DNA of 64,000 bases from the NCBI GenBank assembly GCA_002364085.1, contig DEXK01000006.1:68025-132024 (forward strand). The letters are read 5' to 3'. Shown here piece by piece: positions 1-8,148 of this stretch. Positions within the stretch are counted from its first letter, which is position 1. Each line of letters starts with the position of its first letter. Source of the stretch: Balneolaceae bacterium UBA3186. GTDB taxonomy: Bacteria > Bacteroidota > Rhodothermia > Balneolales > Balneolaceae. The position numbers and the translations under genes are program-made. Below the pieces are notes generated by a model. That model had not been told where the DNA came from. It searched no databases and saw only the letters and a list, made by a program, of their open reading frames with translations.

Positions 1-371
1 TTATCTCGATAGGTTTCCTGAAGCTCTATTTTAGTTTCTTCAGGAAGAGCTTTACCCGGTTCCCAAACATTTACTGATACTAATCCTATTGTGATTGCAA
101 AAACTGTAGTACAAAGATAGATAATAACCGTTTTGCCGCCCATTCTTGAAAGAGATGCTGTATCGTTCAAACTTGTTACACCTGCAACCAGCGAAGCTAA
201 AACCAATGGTACTGCTATAAGCTTAAGAAGGGTAATAAATATTGTTCCGAATGGTTTAATAAAATCTAAAGTAAACTCATTGAAACCTGCTAAAGCAGAA
301 ACAAGCCCCCATATTAAACCTAATATTAAACCTAGAATGATCTGCCAGTGTAATTTTTTATACCACTTCAT
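1..371 (-). CDS. Dicarboxylate/amino acid:cation symporter, N-terminal part (cut by window edge)
   Basis: Translating the minus strand from the ATG at 369-371 gives about 123 residues that run off the window, with no stop. The protein starts MKWYKKLHWQIILGLILG and contains ITLLKLIAVPLVLASLVAG, followed by a second hydrophobic helix. This N-terminal pattern (basic start, TM1, then the F-x-x-LLK-x-I-x-VPLV segment) is typical of the DAACS/SLC1 family (GltP, DctA), inner-membrane secondary transporters that take up glutamate, aspartate or C4-dicarboxylates with H+ or Na+. The substrate cannot be told because the C-terminal binding site is outside the window. The start codon lies one base after the DUF92 gene stop, so the two are probably co-transcribed. 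Confidence 0.85.
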   Translation of the reverse strand, partial: MKWYKKLHWQIILGLILGLIWGLVSALAGFNEFTLDFIKPFGTIFITLLKLIAVPLVLASLVAGVTSLNDTASLSRMGGKTVIIYLCTTVFAITIGLVSVNVWEPGKALPEETKIELQETYRD

Positions 372-372
372 A

Positions 373-1248
373 TTATATAATTAATGTAGTTAAAAGTACT
401 AATAAGGACGCTGTTCCTGTTGAAAGCCAATTTACAATATTATTGCTTACCGTTATGGTCCCTGTTTCGTTATTTGAAAGAAATGGGATTTTCAATGAGC
501 TACCCTGAAGTTTAACACCCAAAAAGGAATCAACAAAACATCCTAAGAAACCTGTCGCTCCAATTATAATGCAAACTAAAAGAGAAATCTCACTAAACAT
601 AACCCAACACAAAGTGCTTAATATTACCGATCCCATTAAAGCACTTAAACTTCCTTTATAGCTTATTCCCCCATCAGTTCCTGCTGAAACTTCTTTTAAA
701 GTTGTAATAAGATATGCTTTAGTATTAGGTCTGTTTCCGAGTTCCGTAGCCCAAGTATCAGCTGTAGCAGCAACAATACTGGTAACAGATGCAGCTAAAA
801 AAATTGGATTCTCAGAAATAAACCAAATTAATATCCATAAACATAACCAGAACCCGTTTGCCCAAACCTGCCTTCCATCTCTTCTGAATTTGATAGAACG
901 TGCATCTTCGGTTGCCATAACGTCTTTTGATAACAATGAAGCTGATATAAAAAAGAACAAAACTATGGCGGCTACTTGCCAATCTCCTATTCCAAAAGAA
1001 ATAACTCCAAAAATTGCAGCGGCAAGTGCTCCATCATATGTGAGCCAGTTTAAAAGAAATGCAGTAACTCCGAAAAGTGCCGCTAACAAAACAGCTATAC
1101 CAATCCTGACATGATCATCAACTTCTCCAAAAATGAAGAACACAAAGATCAGTGAAAATAGAAAAAAGATATTTATGTGACGATGAGTCACTTTAAGAGG
1201 GTTGGCTTGATTCTTCCTGCTCGCCTCTATTGTGCTTAAGAATTGCAA
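373..1248 (-). CDS. DUF92 family integral membrane protein
   Basis: This 291-residue protein is mostly hydrophobic, with about seven or eight predicted membrane segments. It carries the DUF92 signature ATADTWATELG (about residues 162-172), then VSAGTDGGIS and a second Gly-rich segment near the C terminus. The family includes plant VTE6, which phosphorylates phytyl phosphate, so a CTP- or isoprenoid-phosphate-dependent kinase role is possible; in bacteria the function is not established. The ATG start at 1248 overlaps the upstream DUF3098 gene by 56 bases. A GTG at 1189-1191 directly after that gene's stop would remove the overlap and is an equally good start. It sits in a leftward cluster with the DUF3098 protein and the cation symporter. 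Confidence 0.8.
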   Translation of the reverse strand: MQFLSTIEASRKNQANPLKVTHRHINIFFLFSLIFVFFIFGEVDDHVRIGIAVLLAALFGVTAFLLNWLTYDGALAAAIFGVISFGIGDWQVAAIVLFFFISASLLSKDVMATEDARSIKFRRDGRQVWANGFWLCLWILIWFISENPIFLAASVTSIVAATADTWATELGNRPNTKAYLITTLKEVSAGTDGGISYKGSLSALMGSVILSTLCWVMFSEISLLVCIIIGATGFLGCFVDSFLGVKLQGSSLKIPFLSNNETGTITVSNNIVNWLSTGTASLLVLLTTLII

Positions 1249-1444
1249 ATATAACTATTACATAACCAGACATAACCATTATCGGTGATATGAACAGAGA
1301 TATAAAACCGTCTATCTCATTTTCCATATACATAGCAGTAAAACCTGTTATAATGAGAAATATCGCAATTCCGATAATTTTATAATTAAATGATGAGAAG
1401 AACATTGGTTGTTTGTCAATATTCTTTGAATTCTTTTTTGCCAT
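1193..1444 (-). CDS. DUF3098 family small membrane protein
   Basis: An 83-residue protein with a short basic N terminus (MAKKNSKNIDKQ) and two hydrophobic helices (about residues 22-42 and 48-70) separated by a short polar turn. The pattern F-x-x-x-NYKIIGIAIFLIITGF followed by LFISPIMVMSGY matches DUF3098, a family found almost only in Bacteroidota and relatives. Function is unknown; in related genomes it usually stands beside cell-division or cell-wall genes, but that is not the case here. It is the first gene of a leftward cluster with DUF92 and is divergent from maf. Confidence 0.75.
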   Translation of the reverse strand: MAKKNSKNIDKQPMFFSSFNYKIIGIAIFLIITGFTAMYMENEIDGFISLFISPIMVMSGYVIVIFAILKHNRGEQEESSQPS

Positions 1445-1536
1445 TTATCTTTTATAAACCTTAACGTTTTCAGAGTTTGAAACGGAACCAGAAGTTATTT
1501 AATTATCTTTTAACTGCAAAGGCTATATCTGACAGA

Positions 1537-2142
1537 ATGAGAATTATCCTGGCTTCACAAAGCCCCCGACGAAAAAAATTATTACAACAGCTTGGTTTTA
1601 AATTTGATGTAATTCCAAGTTCGGTAAATGAGGATACGGATGAAAAAGATCCTGTACTTCTAGTAGAGAGCTTGGCTTTACAAAAAGCTCGTGATGTATC
1701 AACCAGTAATTCCAATAGTTTAATAATAGGGTCCGACACTATTGTAGTTAATAAAAACAAAATTTTAGGTAAACCTGAGAACGCAATCGAAGCTTCGGAA
1801 ATGTTAAATGAGTTAAGTGGTGAGCAACATTTCGTTTATACCGGGGTTGCAGTTCTGGAAACCAATTCTCAATCAAAAATTATAAGATCGGTGAATTTCT
1901 CGGTAGCTACTAAAGTATTTTTCTCAAACCTTGATCAAAAAGATATTGACGCGTATATAAAAACCGGAAGTCCTATGGATAAAGCGGGTAGTTATGGAAT
2001 TCAGGATGATTGGGGTGCCACTTTCGTAGAAAAAATTGAAGGAGATTTTTATAACGTGGTAGGTTTACCTTTAAACAGGCTATATTCCGAACTGAAATCA
2101 CATTTTCCTACAGTCATTAAACGAATATCACTACAAAATTGA
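1537..2142 (+). CDS. maf: Maf-like nucleoside triphosphate pyrophosphatase
   Basis: The protein of 201 residues begins MRIILASQSPRRKKLLQQLG, the canonical Maf N terminus (substrate loop SxSPRR). It also has IIGSDTIV (the catalytic Asp region) and the motif GSPMDKAGSYGIQ. Maf enzymes hydrolyse non-canonical or methylated dTTP/UTP/CTP and act as house-cleaning enzymes in the cytoplasm. An in-frame TTG at 1477 would add 20 residues not seen in the family, so I chose the ATG at 1537; the resulting length is normal. The TGA stop overlaps the ATG of the next gene by one base (TGATG), which indicates translational coupling. Confidence 0.93.
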   Translation: MRIILASQSPRRKKLLQQLGFKFDVIPSSVNEDTDEKDPVLLVESLALQKARDVSTSNSNSLIIGSDTIVVNKNKILGKPENAIEASEMLNELSGEQHFVYTGVAVLETNSQSKIIRSVNFSVATKVFFSNLDQKDIDAYIKTGSPMDKAGSYGIQDDWGATFVEKIEGDFYNVVGLPLNRLYSELKSHFPTVIKRISLQN

Positions 2143-4064
2143 TGAAATTAGCTTCCATATTAGCAGCTTCAATATTCTTGGTTTTGATTCCAACAAGTAT
2201 TAATGCTCAGTTGGGAAATGAATTTCAGATAGCTAATCGTTTTATGCAGCAACAAAATTATGAAGCTGCACTTCCAATGTTCGAAAAACTTGTTACCAAT
2301 AATCCTAATGAGTTTTATTTCCTTGAAAGATACATAGAGTGTTTTATTCAGCTTAAAAAGTACGATGAGGGTTTGGAAGCCATCGCCAAACTAAAACCTT
2401 TGCCACAAATTTCATCTCAAGCTAAAGTTTTAGAAGGGCAACTTTATCATTTTAAAAACGATACAGCAAAAGCATATTCAACTTGGGAAAACAATCTCAC
2501 CCAAAATCCCCGAAATCTTCAGATATATATTTCAACTTCTAATGCAATGTCGGAGTTAAATGAATTTCAAAAGGCTGTTGATGTATTAAGGCAAGCCCGT
2601 GAAGTTTTTAACAACCCACAGCTATTCTTTAACGACATCTCTACTACATTACTACAAGCAGGTAATTATGAAGGTGCCGTACAGGAATGGATTGCCTGGC
2701 TTACCGCTCAACCTGATCAAATTTCAAATATCCAACGTTCTCTTTTACGGTTTAATGATCCCCTACTCAATGATATTACTATCCTTGAAATAGATGATAA
2801 ATTGAATGAAATACCAATTCAAGATCCTGCTTACAACACTTTATTCCGTTTTCAAATATGGCTTTTACAAGAAAATAAATTGTACCGAAGAGCCTTAGCA
2901 TCAGCAACAGCATTTGAAAATTCTACTTCAACTTTCAATTATTCCCTTTTTCAGTTAGGAAGAAGCTTAAGACGAAATAAAGAGTTTGAATTAGCTGTAA
3001 ATGCCTTTCAGTACTACATTGATCGAGCTCAGGGAAATGTAAAATGGCAAAGCCAGGAAGAATTAGCGAAAGTTTATAGCGAATGGGCTAAGCAATTGGA
3101 CGACTTTAATCTGGATGTTACTATCTCAAAAGACAGTCTGTATAATCAAGCACTAGATCAATTAAACTTAATTATCAATAATGCGCCTAATTACCGTAAC
3201 ATAACAAGAGTATTGTTAATGAAATCTGAAATTGTTTTAGACAATCTTCATGATATCAATGAAGCAAAAATAATACTAACTAAGTTGCGTGCTCTTAACA
3301 AAGAAAATGAAACAGCTGAAGAATTTTATATCCAAGGCAGGATAGAAATTGCAAATAAAGAATTCACTCAAGCCAGAATTTCGTTAACTAAAAGTAACAA
3401 ATTAGCAGGAATTGGAGAGCTTGCTGAAAAAACGAGATATTTTCTAGCACTTACCGATTTTTTCTCATCAGATTTTGAATTCGCTACTATACAACTAAAA
3501 ACCCTGGGTCGTCAAAATACATCCTACTACGCAAACGATGCTTTAGAGCTCAGGCTTTGGATTCAAGAAGGGTTAGCTACAGATACATCAGATATAATTC
3601 TAAAACCATTTGCTGATGCCATTTTTGAATCACTTTGTGGTAGCTATCAAAAATCTGGAGAAACCCTTATTTCCTTGATGGAGAATCAATCTGCTCAATC
3701 TTTATATGATAATTCACTGCTACTTTTATCAAAAAATCCAACTATATCTGCTGAAACTATTCTATATCTAAACGAAAAATATCTTTCAACAAATAGTAAT
3801 ACTCCTCAAAAAGAACAACTGTTGTGGCAAAGAGCTACATTTGCCTTAGAGGCTTTCAATAACAAAGCTAGTCGATCTGAAAGCTCCGTTAATAAAGAAC
3901 CAAAATCTCCTGAAGAAAGATTTTTCAACCTAACTTCCAATAAAGAAATTTCCATTTCAATAATAGAGCAATATTTTGAGGAATTAATCCTTGAATTTCC
4001 ACAAGGTTTTTATGCTCCCTATGCTCGAAAACAACTTTCTGAACTTTCAAAAAGGAATATTTAG
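2142..4064 (+). CDS. Periplasmic/secreted tetratricopeptide repeat protein
   Basis: The protein of about 640 residues has a clear signal peptide (MKLASILAASIFLVLIPTSINAQ, cut probably after Ala-Gln). The rest is built from degenerate TPR units, for example NRFMQQQNYEAALPMFEKL near residue 30, ISTTLLQAGNYEGAVQEW near 170 and LAKVYSEW near 310. TPR solenoids are protein-protein interaction scaffolds; no catalytic motif is visible. The start is the ATG that overlaps the maf stop by one base, and the stop is followed at once by the next ATG (4065), so maf, this gene and the next one form a tight operon. Its partner and precise role cannot be told from sequence. Confidence 0.8.
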   Translation: MKLASILAASIFLVLIPTSINAQLGNEFQIANRFMQQQNYEAALPMFEKLVTNNPNEFYFLERYIECFIQLKKYDEGLEAIAKLKPLPQISSQAKVLEGQLYHFKNDTAKAYSTWENNLTQNPRNLQIYISTSNAMSELNEFQKAVDVLRQAREVFNNPQLFFNDISTTLLQAGNYEGAVQEWIAWLTAQPDQISNIQRSLLRFNDPLLNDITILEIDDKLNEIPIQDPAYNTLFRFQIWLLQENKLYRRALASATAFENSTSTFNYSLFQLGRSLRRNKEFELAVNAFQYYIDRAQGNVKWQSQEELAKVYSEWAKQLDDFNLDVTISKDSLYNQALDQLNLIINNAPNYRNITRVLLMKSEIVLDNLHDINEAKIILTKLRALNKENETAEEFYIQGRIEIANKEFTQARISLTKSNKLAGIGELAEKTRYFLALTDFFSSDFEFATIQLKTLGRQNTSYYANDALELRLWIQEGLATDTSDIILKPFADAIFESLCGSYQKSGETLISLMENQSAQSLYDNSLLLLSKNPTISAETILYLNEKYLSTNSNTPQKEQLLWQRATFALEAFNNKASRSESSVNKEPKSPEERFFNLTSNKEISISIIEQYFEELILEFPQGFYAPYARKQLSELSKRNI

Positions 4065-5330
4065 ATGTTAAAAAAAATCCTTTTATTGCTTGCTTTCTTT
4101 CTTTTGAGTCTAAGTATTCAGGCTCAACAACAAGTACTAATTCCGATGGATGCCAGTCAAACAAACCACCTGAAAGCTTATGGTGTAGTGTTTAACCATA
4201 TTACCGATGGATATCCGGTAAAGTGGTTGCTTAATTATCGTGGAGGAAGCTTTTTGGTTAATATCGATAGCGACATTGTTAGAAAAAGCAGGTTGAGAAA
4301 TGTTAGTTTAGAGACTGTGAGTGACTCCAAAGCTGCTTCAATTCTACAAGAAGTTGAGCGACCGGGTTCAAATACTTCTGTTGTAAATCTTGAAAAAGCA
4401 CCTAAAATCGCTGTTTACACTCCTGATCAAGCTTTACCCTGGGATGACGCTGTTACACTTGCCCTAACGTATGCTGAAGTTGAATACGATAAAATATGGG
4501 ACGTAGAAGTTCTGGAAGGTAAATTAAAAGAGTATGATTGGTTGCATCTTCATCACGAAGATTTCACAGGTCAGTTTGGAAAATTTTGGGCTAGTTATAA
4601 CAGGGTTCCATGGTATATAACTCAAGTACGACAGATGGAAGCTATGGCAAAAGAATTAGGTTATTCAAAGGTTAGCGAGCAAAAAAAAGCCGTAGCAAGA
4701 ACGATAAAAGAATATGTCGGAAACGGAGGATTCTTATTTGCCATGTGTTCAGGAACGGATACTTTTGATATTGCTTTGGCAGCCGAGGGAATCGATATCG
4801 CACCATCTCAATTTGACGGAGACGCAGTTGATGCCAATGCTCAAGATAACCTGGATTATTCCAAAACCTTAGCCTTTGAAGATTTTAATGTAATTATTGA
4901 CCCCTATCAGTATGAACATGCTGATATTGACGTCCCTGTTCAAATCAGAGAAATTGATCGTTCCCTTGATTTCTTTACCCTTTTTGAGTTTTCAGCAAAA
5001 TGGGATCCAGTTCCTACAATGCTTACTCAAAATCATGTAAGTTCAGTAAAAGGCTTTTATGGACAAACAACTGCCTTCAGAAAAGAGAAAGTAAAATCTT
5101 CTGTTGTGATCCTAGCCGAATCTCCCGGTAGAAATCAAGTAAAGTATATTCACAGCAATTATGGCCAAGGTACTTGGACGTTCTATGCAGGACACGATCC
5201 AGAAGATTATACACATAGAGTAAACGATCCTCCAACTGATTTAGACCTGCATCCTAACAGCCCGGGGTATCGCTTAATACTAAATAACATTCTGTTTCCG
5301 GCGGCTAAAAAAAAGAAAAAGAAAACGTAG
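4065..5330 (+). CDS. Secreted protein of unknown function, Bacteroidota 'asparagine synthetase B-like' family
   Basis: A 421-residue protein with a signal peptide (MLKKILLLLAFFLLSLSIQAQ). It carries conserved-looking motifs such as YGVVFNHITDGYPVKWLLNYRGG (near residue 39), WLHLHHEDFTGQFGKF, GGFLFAMCSGTDTFDIAL and a C-terminal HDPEDYTHRVNDPPTDL. From memory, proteins of this type are often labelled asparagine synthetase B in databases, but I see neither an N-terminal Cys nucleophile nor an ATP-pyrophosphatase domain, and it is exported, so I do not accept that function. The Gly-Cys-Ser stretch 'FAMCSGTDTFD' could be a class-I amidotransferase-like elbow. The C terminus is a run of seven lysines. 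Its ATG directly follows the TPR gene stop. Confidence 0.7.
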   Translation: MLKKILLLLAFFLLSLSIQAQQQVLIPMDASQTNHLKAYGVVFNHITDGYPVKWLLNYRGGSFLVNIDSDIVRKSRLRNVSLETVSDSKAASILQEVERPGSNTSVVNLEKAPKIAVYTPDQALPWDDAVTLALTYAEVEYDKIWDVEVLEGKLKEYDWLHLHHEDFTGQFGKFWASYNRVPWYITQVRQMEAMAKELGYSKVSEQKKAVARTIKEYVGNGGFLFAMCSGTDTFDIALAAEGIDIAPSQFDGDAVDANAQDNLDYSKTLAFEDFNVIIDPYQYEHADIDVPVQIREIDRSLDFFTLFEFSAKWDPVPTMLTQNHVSSVKGFYGQTTAFRKEKVKSSVVILAESPGRNQVKYIHSNYGQGTWTFYAGHDPEDYTHRVNDPPTDLDLHPNSPGYRLILNNILFPAAKKKKKKT

Positions 5331-5340
5331 TTAATTAAAA

Positions 5341-5382
5341 ATTCAAAATTAAAGATTAGTACCTTAATTTTTAATTTTGAAT
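5341..5382. repeat. AT-rich inverted repeat between secreted protein gene and mazG
   Basis: A 13-base arm (ATTCAAAATTAAA, 5341-5353) is repeated inverted at 5370-5382, with a 16-base spacer. The whole spacer between the two genes consists of AATTAAAA/TTAATTTT-type words. It may act as a weak transcript-end hairpin, but it is so AT-rich that it could also be a degenerate dispersed repeat. Confidence 0.5.
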
Positions 5383-5401
5383 CCTTAATTCTTGATTCTT
5401 T

Positions 5402-6166
5402 ATGCAGCCAAGCAGAAAATTTGAAGACCTCATTGAGTTAGTATCTGTTCTCAGAAAAGAATGTCCCTGGGATAAAAAACAAACACACTACTCAATCAAG
5501 GATAATTTGATCGAAGAAGCCTACGAAGCTATAGAGGCCTTGGATAATAATGATTTCGATGAGTTCAAAAAAGAGCTTGGAGATCTTTTGCTTCACGTTG
5601 TATTCCATAGTAATATTGCCAGTGAAACAAATACATTTGATATTGGAGAAGTTGTTTACTCGTTAATGGAAAAACTTATCCGTCGTCATCCTCATGTGTT
5701 TCAAAATCAAACCGTATCTGGAGAAGAAGAAGTTGCTGTAAATTGGGAGAATATAAAGTTGAAGGAAGGGAAGAAATCTACTTTGGATGGGCTACCTGCT
5801 CACCTTCCGGCCCTTATTAAAGCACAGAGAATGCAAGAAAAAGCTGCTAACGTAGGCTTTGATTGGCCGGAATGGAAATTGGCATGGGAAAAGCTGGACG
5901 AGGAATTAGGAGAGTTTAAAGAAACGTTGGAAAAAAATGATATTAATGCCTCATCCGATGAGTTTGGTGATGTGCTGTTTTCAATGGTAAATGTAGCACG
6001 CTATTTTAATTTAGTTGCCGAAGATAGTTTAAGACAGACCAACAAAAAATTTGAATTTCGGTTTAGATTCATAGAATCAGAACTAAAGAAAACTGGAAAA
6101 AGTCTTAATGATGCCTCACTCGAAGAAATGGATCAATTATGGGAAAAAGCTAAGCTGATTAATTAA
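5402..6166 (+). CDS. mazG: Nucleoside triphosphate pyrophosphohydrolase MazG
   Basis: A 254-residue protein, close to the 263 residues of E. coli MazG, with both MazG repeats. The first has RKECPWDKKQTHYSIKDNL followed by the metal-binding EEAYE and KKELGDLLLH motifs (about residues 20-70). The second has LDEELGEFKETLEKN and EFGDVLFSMVNVARY (about 165-205). The enzyme hydrolyses all canonical (d)NTPs to monophosphate and pyrophosphate and is linked to clearing damaged nucleotides and to the stringent response. Start is ATG 5402, at the downstream edge of an AT-rich inverted repeat. It is convergent with the DUF2306 gene; only four bases separate them. Confidence 0.95.
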   Translation: MQPSRKFEDLIELVSVLRKECPWDKKQTHYSIKDNLIEEAYEAIEALDNNDFDEFKKELGDLLLHVVFHSNIASETNTFDIGEVVYSLMEKLIRRHPHVFQNQTVSGEEEVAVNWENIKLKEGKKSTLDGLPAHLPALIKAQRMQEKAANVGFDWPEWKLAWEKLDEELGEFKETLEKNDINASSDEFGDVLFSMVNVARYFNLVAEDSLRQTNKKFEFRFRFIESELKKTGKSLNDASLEEMDQLWEKAKLIN

Positions 6167-6170
6167 ACTT

Positions 6171-6656
6171 TTAATTTTCCTTTGAAAATCTTGCAAGAAT
6201 TTTTGCCTTCTTCATCTTCAGTAGAATAGCACCGATCAATACCGTAGCAAGTGTAGCGATGCCTACTAAGGTCCAAAAACCTGAAAATCTAAAAAATCTG
6301 GTAAACGTCTCTGACCAAAATGCTGCATACAGACCGATCACAGACCAAAGCATAAATTCATAGTGCATCTCCAACCACTTCTTTTCCGGTTTTTTTAACA
6401 ACGCAGGAATAAGACCGGCGATTACAGTTGTAAAACTAATTAATGCCATAAAATGAAACGGCCCAAACCCTCCAAAAAGATCATAAATCAATAAGGCAGA
6501 GATATTTAAAACCGCCATGCTTAGAACATATGAATATCCAATTTTGACATGTAATTTAGTCCCCTTCTTCATTAAAATAACTACCATTCCTGTAGCCATT
6601 GCAACAATAGCAGACAGAAAATGAATAAGTCCTGTTACATCAAAAGAGTAATTCAT
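6171..6656 (-). CDS. DUF2306-like four-helix membrane protein
   Basis: A 161-residue protein with four strongly hydrophobic segments. The first part, LIHFLSAIVAMATGMVVILM followed by KKGTKLHVKIGYSYVLSM, has the HxxxG...KGtxxHxxxGxxY layout of DUF2306 membrane proteins, whose conserved histidines suggest a metal or haem site. Function is not known. The gene stands alone, convergent with mazG and divergent from citrate synthase across a 262-base spacer in which I see no clear promoter or RNA gene. Confidence 0.65.
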   Translation of the reverse strand: MNYSFDVTGLIHFLSAIVAMATGMVVILMKKGTKLHVKIGYSYVLSMAVLNISALLIYDLFGGFGPFHFMALISFTTVIAGLIPALLKKPEKKWLEMHYEFMLWSVIGLYAAFWSETFTRFFRFSGFWTLVGIATLATVLIGAILLKMKKAKILARFSKEN

Positions 6657-6918
6657 TCTTTTTAACTATTCATTTCAATTTTTTGGGTAAAATCTACGCA
6701 CAGATAAGCTCTATGTTGCGGAACAGAAAACCGCTTACAGATGTTAAAAGAATAAATTAATTCTACAATTTTCTTCAGATAATCTTATTTTATTAGTCTT
6801 CCCAAAAAGGATAGATTTTCAGGCCTAGTTAAGCAAATGAGAAAATACACAGTTTAACTTTTGGTTCCGTGAATAGGATACACAAGAAATTATTTAACAC
6901 TTAAATTTTGGAGATCGA

Positions 6919-8088
6919 ATGTCTTCTGATTTACATACTGGTTTTAACGAACAAGAATACCCACATATCAACAAAGGGCTTGATGGTATTGTAGCATTTT
7001 CTACTACTAAAAGTTTTATTGATGGTAAAGTAGGTGATCTTATTTATTCAGGTTATCACATTGACACCCTTGCAGAAAATGCAACATTTGAAGAAGTATG
7101 CTTTCTACTTTGGAACGATCGATTACCTAATAGTTCTGAACTAAACCATTTAAAGAAAGAGCTTATCGATCACCGTGAATTACCGGAAACTGTTCTAACT
7201 TATATAAAATCTACCAGCAAAGACGCTGAGCCAATGGCTGTGCTTAGAACAGCTGTTTCTATGTTGGCTGATAGCGATTCAACCTTTGGTAAATATGATG
7301 AGAGCCTATTTATGGATCAGGCTATTTCAATTACAGCACGCATTCCATCTATTATTGCAGCTTTCGATAGATCCAGAAAAGGAAAAGATATTATCTCTCC
7401 ATTGAAAGAAGGCAGCACCGCATTCAATTTCTTGTATATGTTAAATGGAGAGAAGCCGGGTGAGCAAGCTGAAAAGACAATGGATCTTTGTTTAATTCTT
7501 CATGCTGAACATGGAATGAATGCATCTACCTTTACGGCTAGAACAATTACAGCTACCATGTCTGATATGTACTCATCTGTTACGGGTGCAATTGGAGCGT
7601 TAAAAGGCCCTTTACATGGCGGTGCAAATACTGCCGTAATGAATACTTTACTTGAACTTAGTGAGCAAGGGAAAGATGCCGATGCTGTAGCATTCACTAA
7701 GCAAAAACTTGAGAATAAAGAAAAGATAATGGGCTTCGGCCATCGTGTATATAAAGTGTTTGATCCACGTGGATACCACCTTCAAAAAATGGCGAAAGCA
7801 CTTTCTGAAGAAACAGGTCATGAAGAACTGTACCGTTGGAGTATGGATATGCTCAACACGATGAAAGAAGAAAAGAACATTGACCCAAATGTAGATTTCT
7901 TCTCAGCCACCGTTTATTATTCTATTGGTATTGAGCCGGATCTTTATACTTGTATCTTTACCATGAGTAGAGTTTCCGGTTGGACAGGGCATGTTATGGA
8001 ACAAGCTGCTAATAACAGACTAATTCGTCCGCGTGCGCTGTATGTAGGCGAAAAGAATCTCGAATGGACTCCTCTAGAAAACAGATAA
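6919..8088 (+). CDS. gltA: Citrate synthase (short bacterial form)
   Basis: A 389-residue protein with the full citrate synthase signature. The catalytic residues are His233 (GPLHGGAN), His275 (MGFGHRVYK) and Asp326 (NVDFFSATVYYSIGI). LILHAEHGMNAST (near 190-202) and VSGWTGHVMEQ are also present. It condenses oxaloacetate and acetyl-CoA to citrate, the entry step of the TCA cycle. At under 400 residues without the N-terminal extension of E. coli GltA, it resembles the Gram-positive/archaeal dimeric forms that lack NADH control. A methylcitrate synthase (PrpC) is possible, but no prp genes are near. It is followed by a strong terminator and a convergent histidine kinase. Confidence 0.93.
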   Translation: MSSDLHTGFNEQEYPHINKGLDGIVAFSTTKSFIDGKVGDLIYSGYHIDTLAENATFEEVCFLLWNDRLPNSSELNHLKKELIDHRELPETVLTYIKSTSKDAEPMAVLRTAVSMLADSDSTFGKYDESLFMDQAISITARIPSIIAAFDRSRKGKDIISPLKEGSTAFNFLYMLNGEKPGEQAEKTMDLCLILHAEHGMNASTFTARTITATMSDMYSSVTGAIGALKGPLHGGANTAVMNTLLELSEQGKDADAVAFTKQKLENKEKIMGFGHRVYKVFDPRGYHLQKMAKALSEETGHEELYRWSMDMLNTMKEEKNIDPNVDFFSATVYYSIGIEPDLYTCIFTMSRVSGWTGHVMEQAANNRLIRPRALYVGEKNLEWTPLENR

Positions 8089-8110
8089 GTTCTTCCTAAT
8101 TCATTTTATA

Positions 8111-8148
8111 ATGCCTGGAAACGATCTAGTTTTCAGGCATTTTTTTTA
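8111..8148 (+). terminator. Rho-independent terminator of citrate synthase, overlapping the convergent kinase gene
   Basis: The 12-base arms ATGCCTGGAAAC (8111-8122) and GTTTTCAGGCAT (8129-8140) pair with a single mismatch across a 6-base loop and are followed by eight T. The right arm and T tract also encode the last residues (KKMPEN and stop) of the kinase on the minus strand. Confidence 0.88.

Noticed and set aside
1477..1536. N-terminal extension of Maf from a TTG codon
   Set aside because: Maf proteins start directly at the MxxILASxSPRR motif; the extension is not family-like.
6657..6918. Possible RNA gene or riboswitch upstream of citrate synthase
   Set aside because: No stable stem-loop, no cloverleaf and no known riboswitch core is visible; it is probably promoter and leader only.
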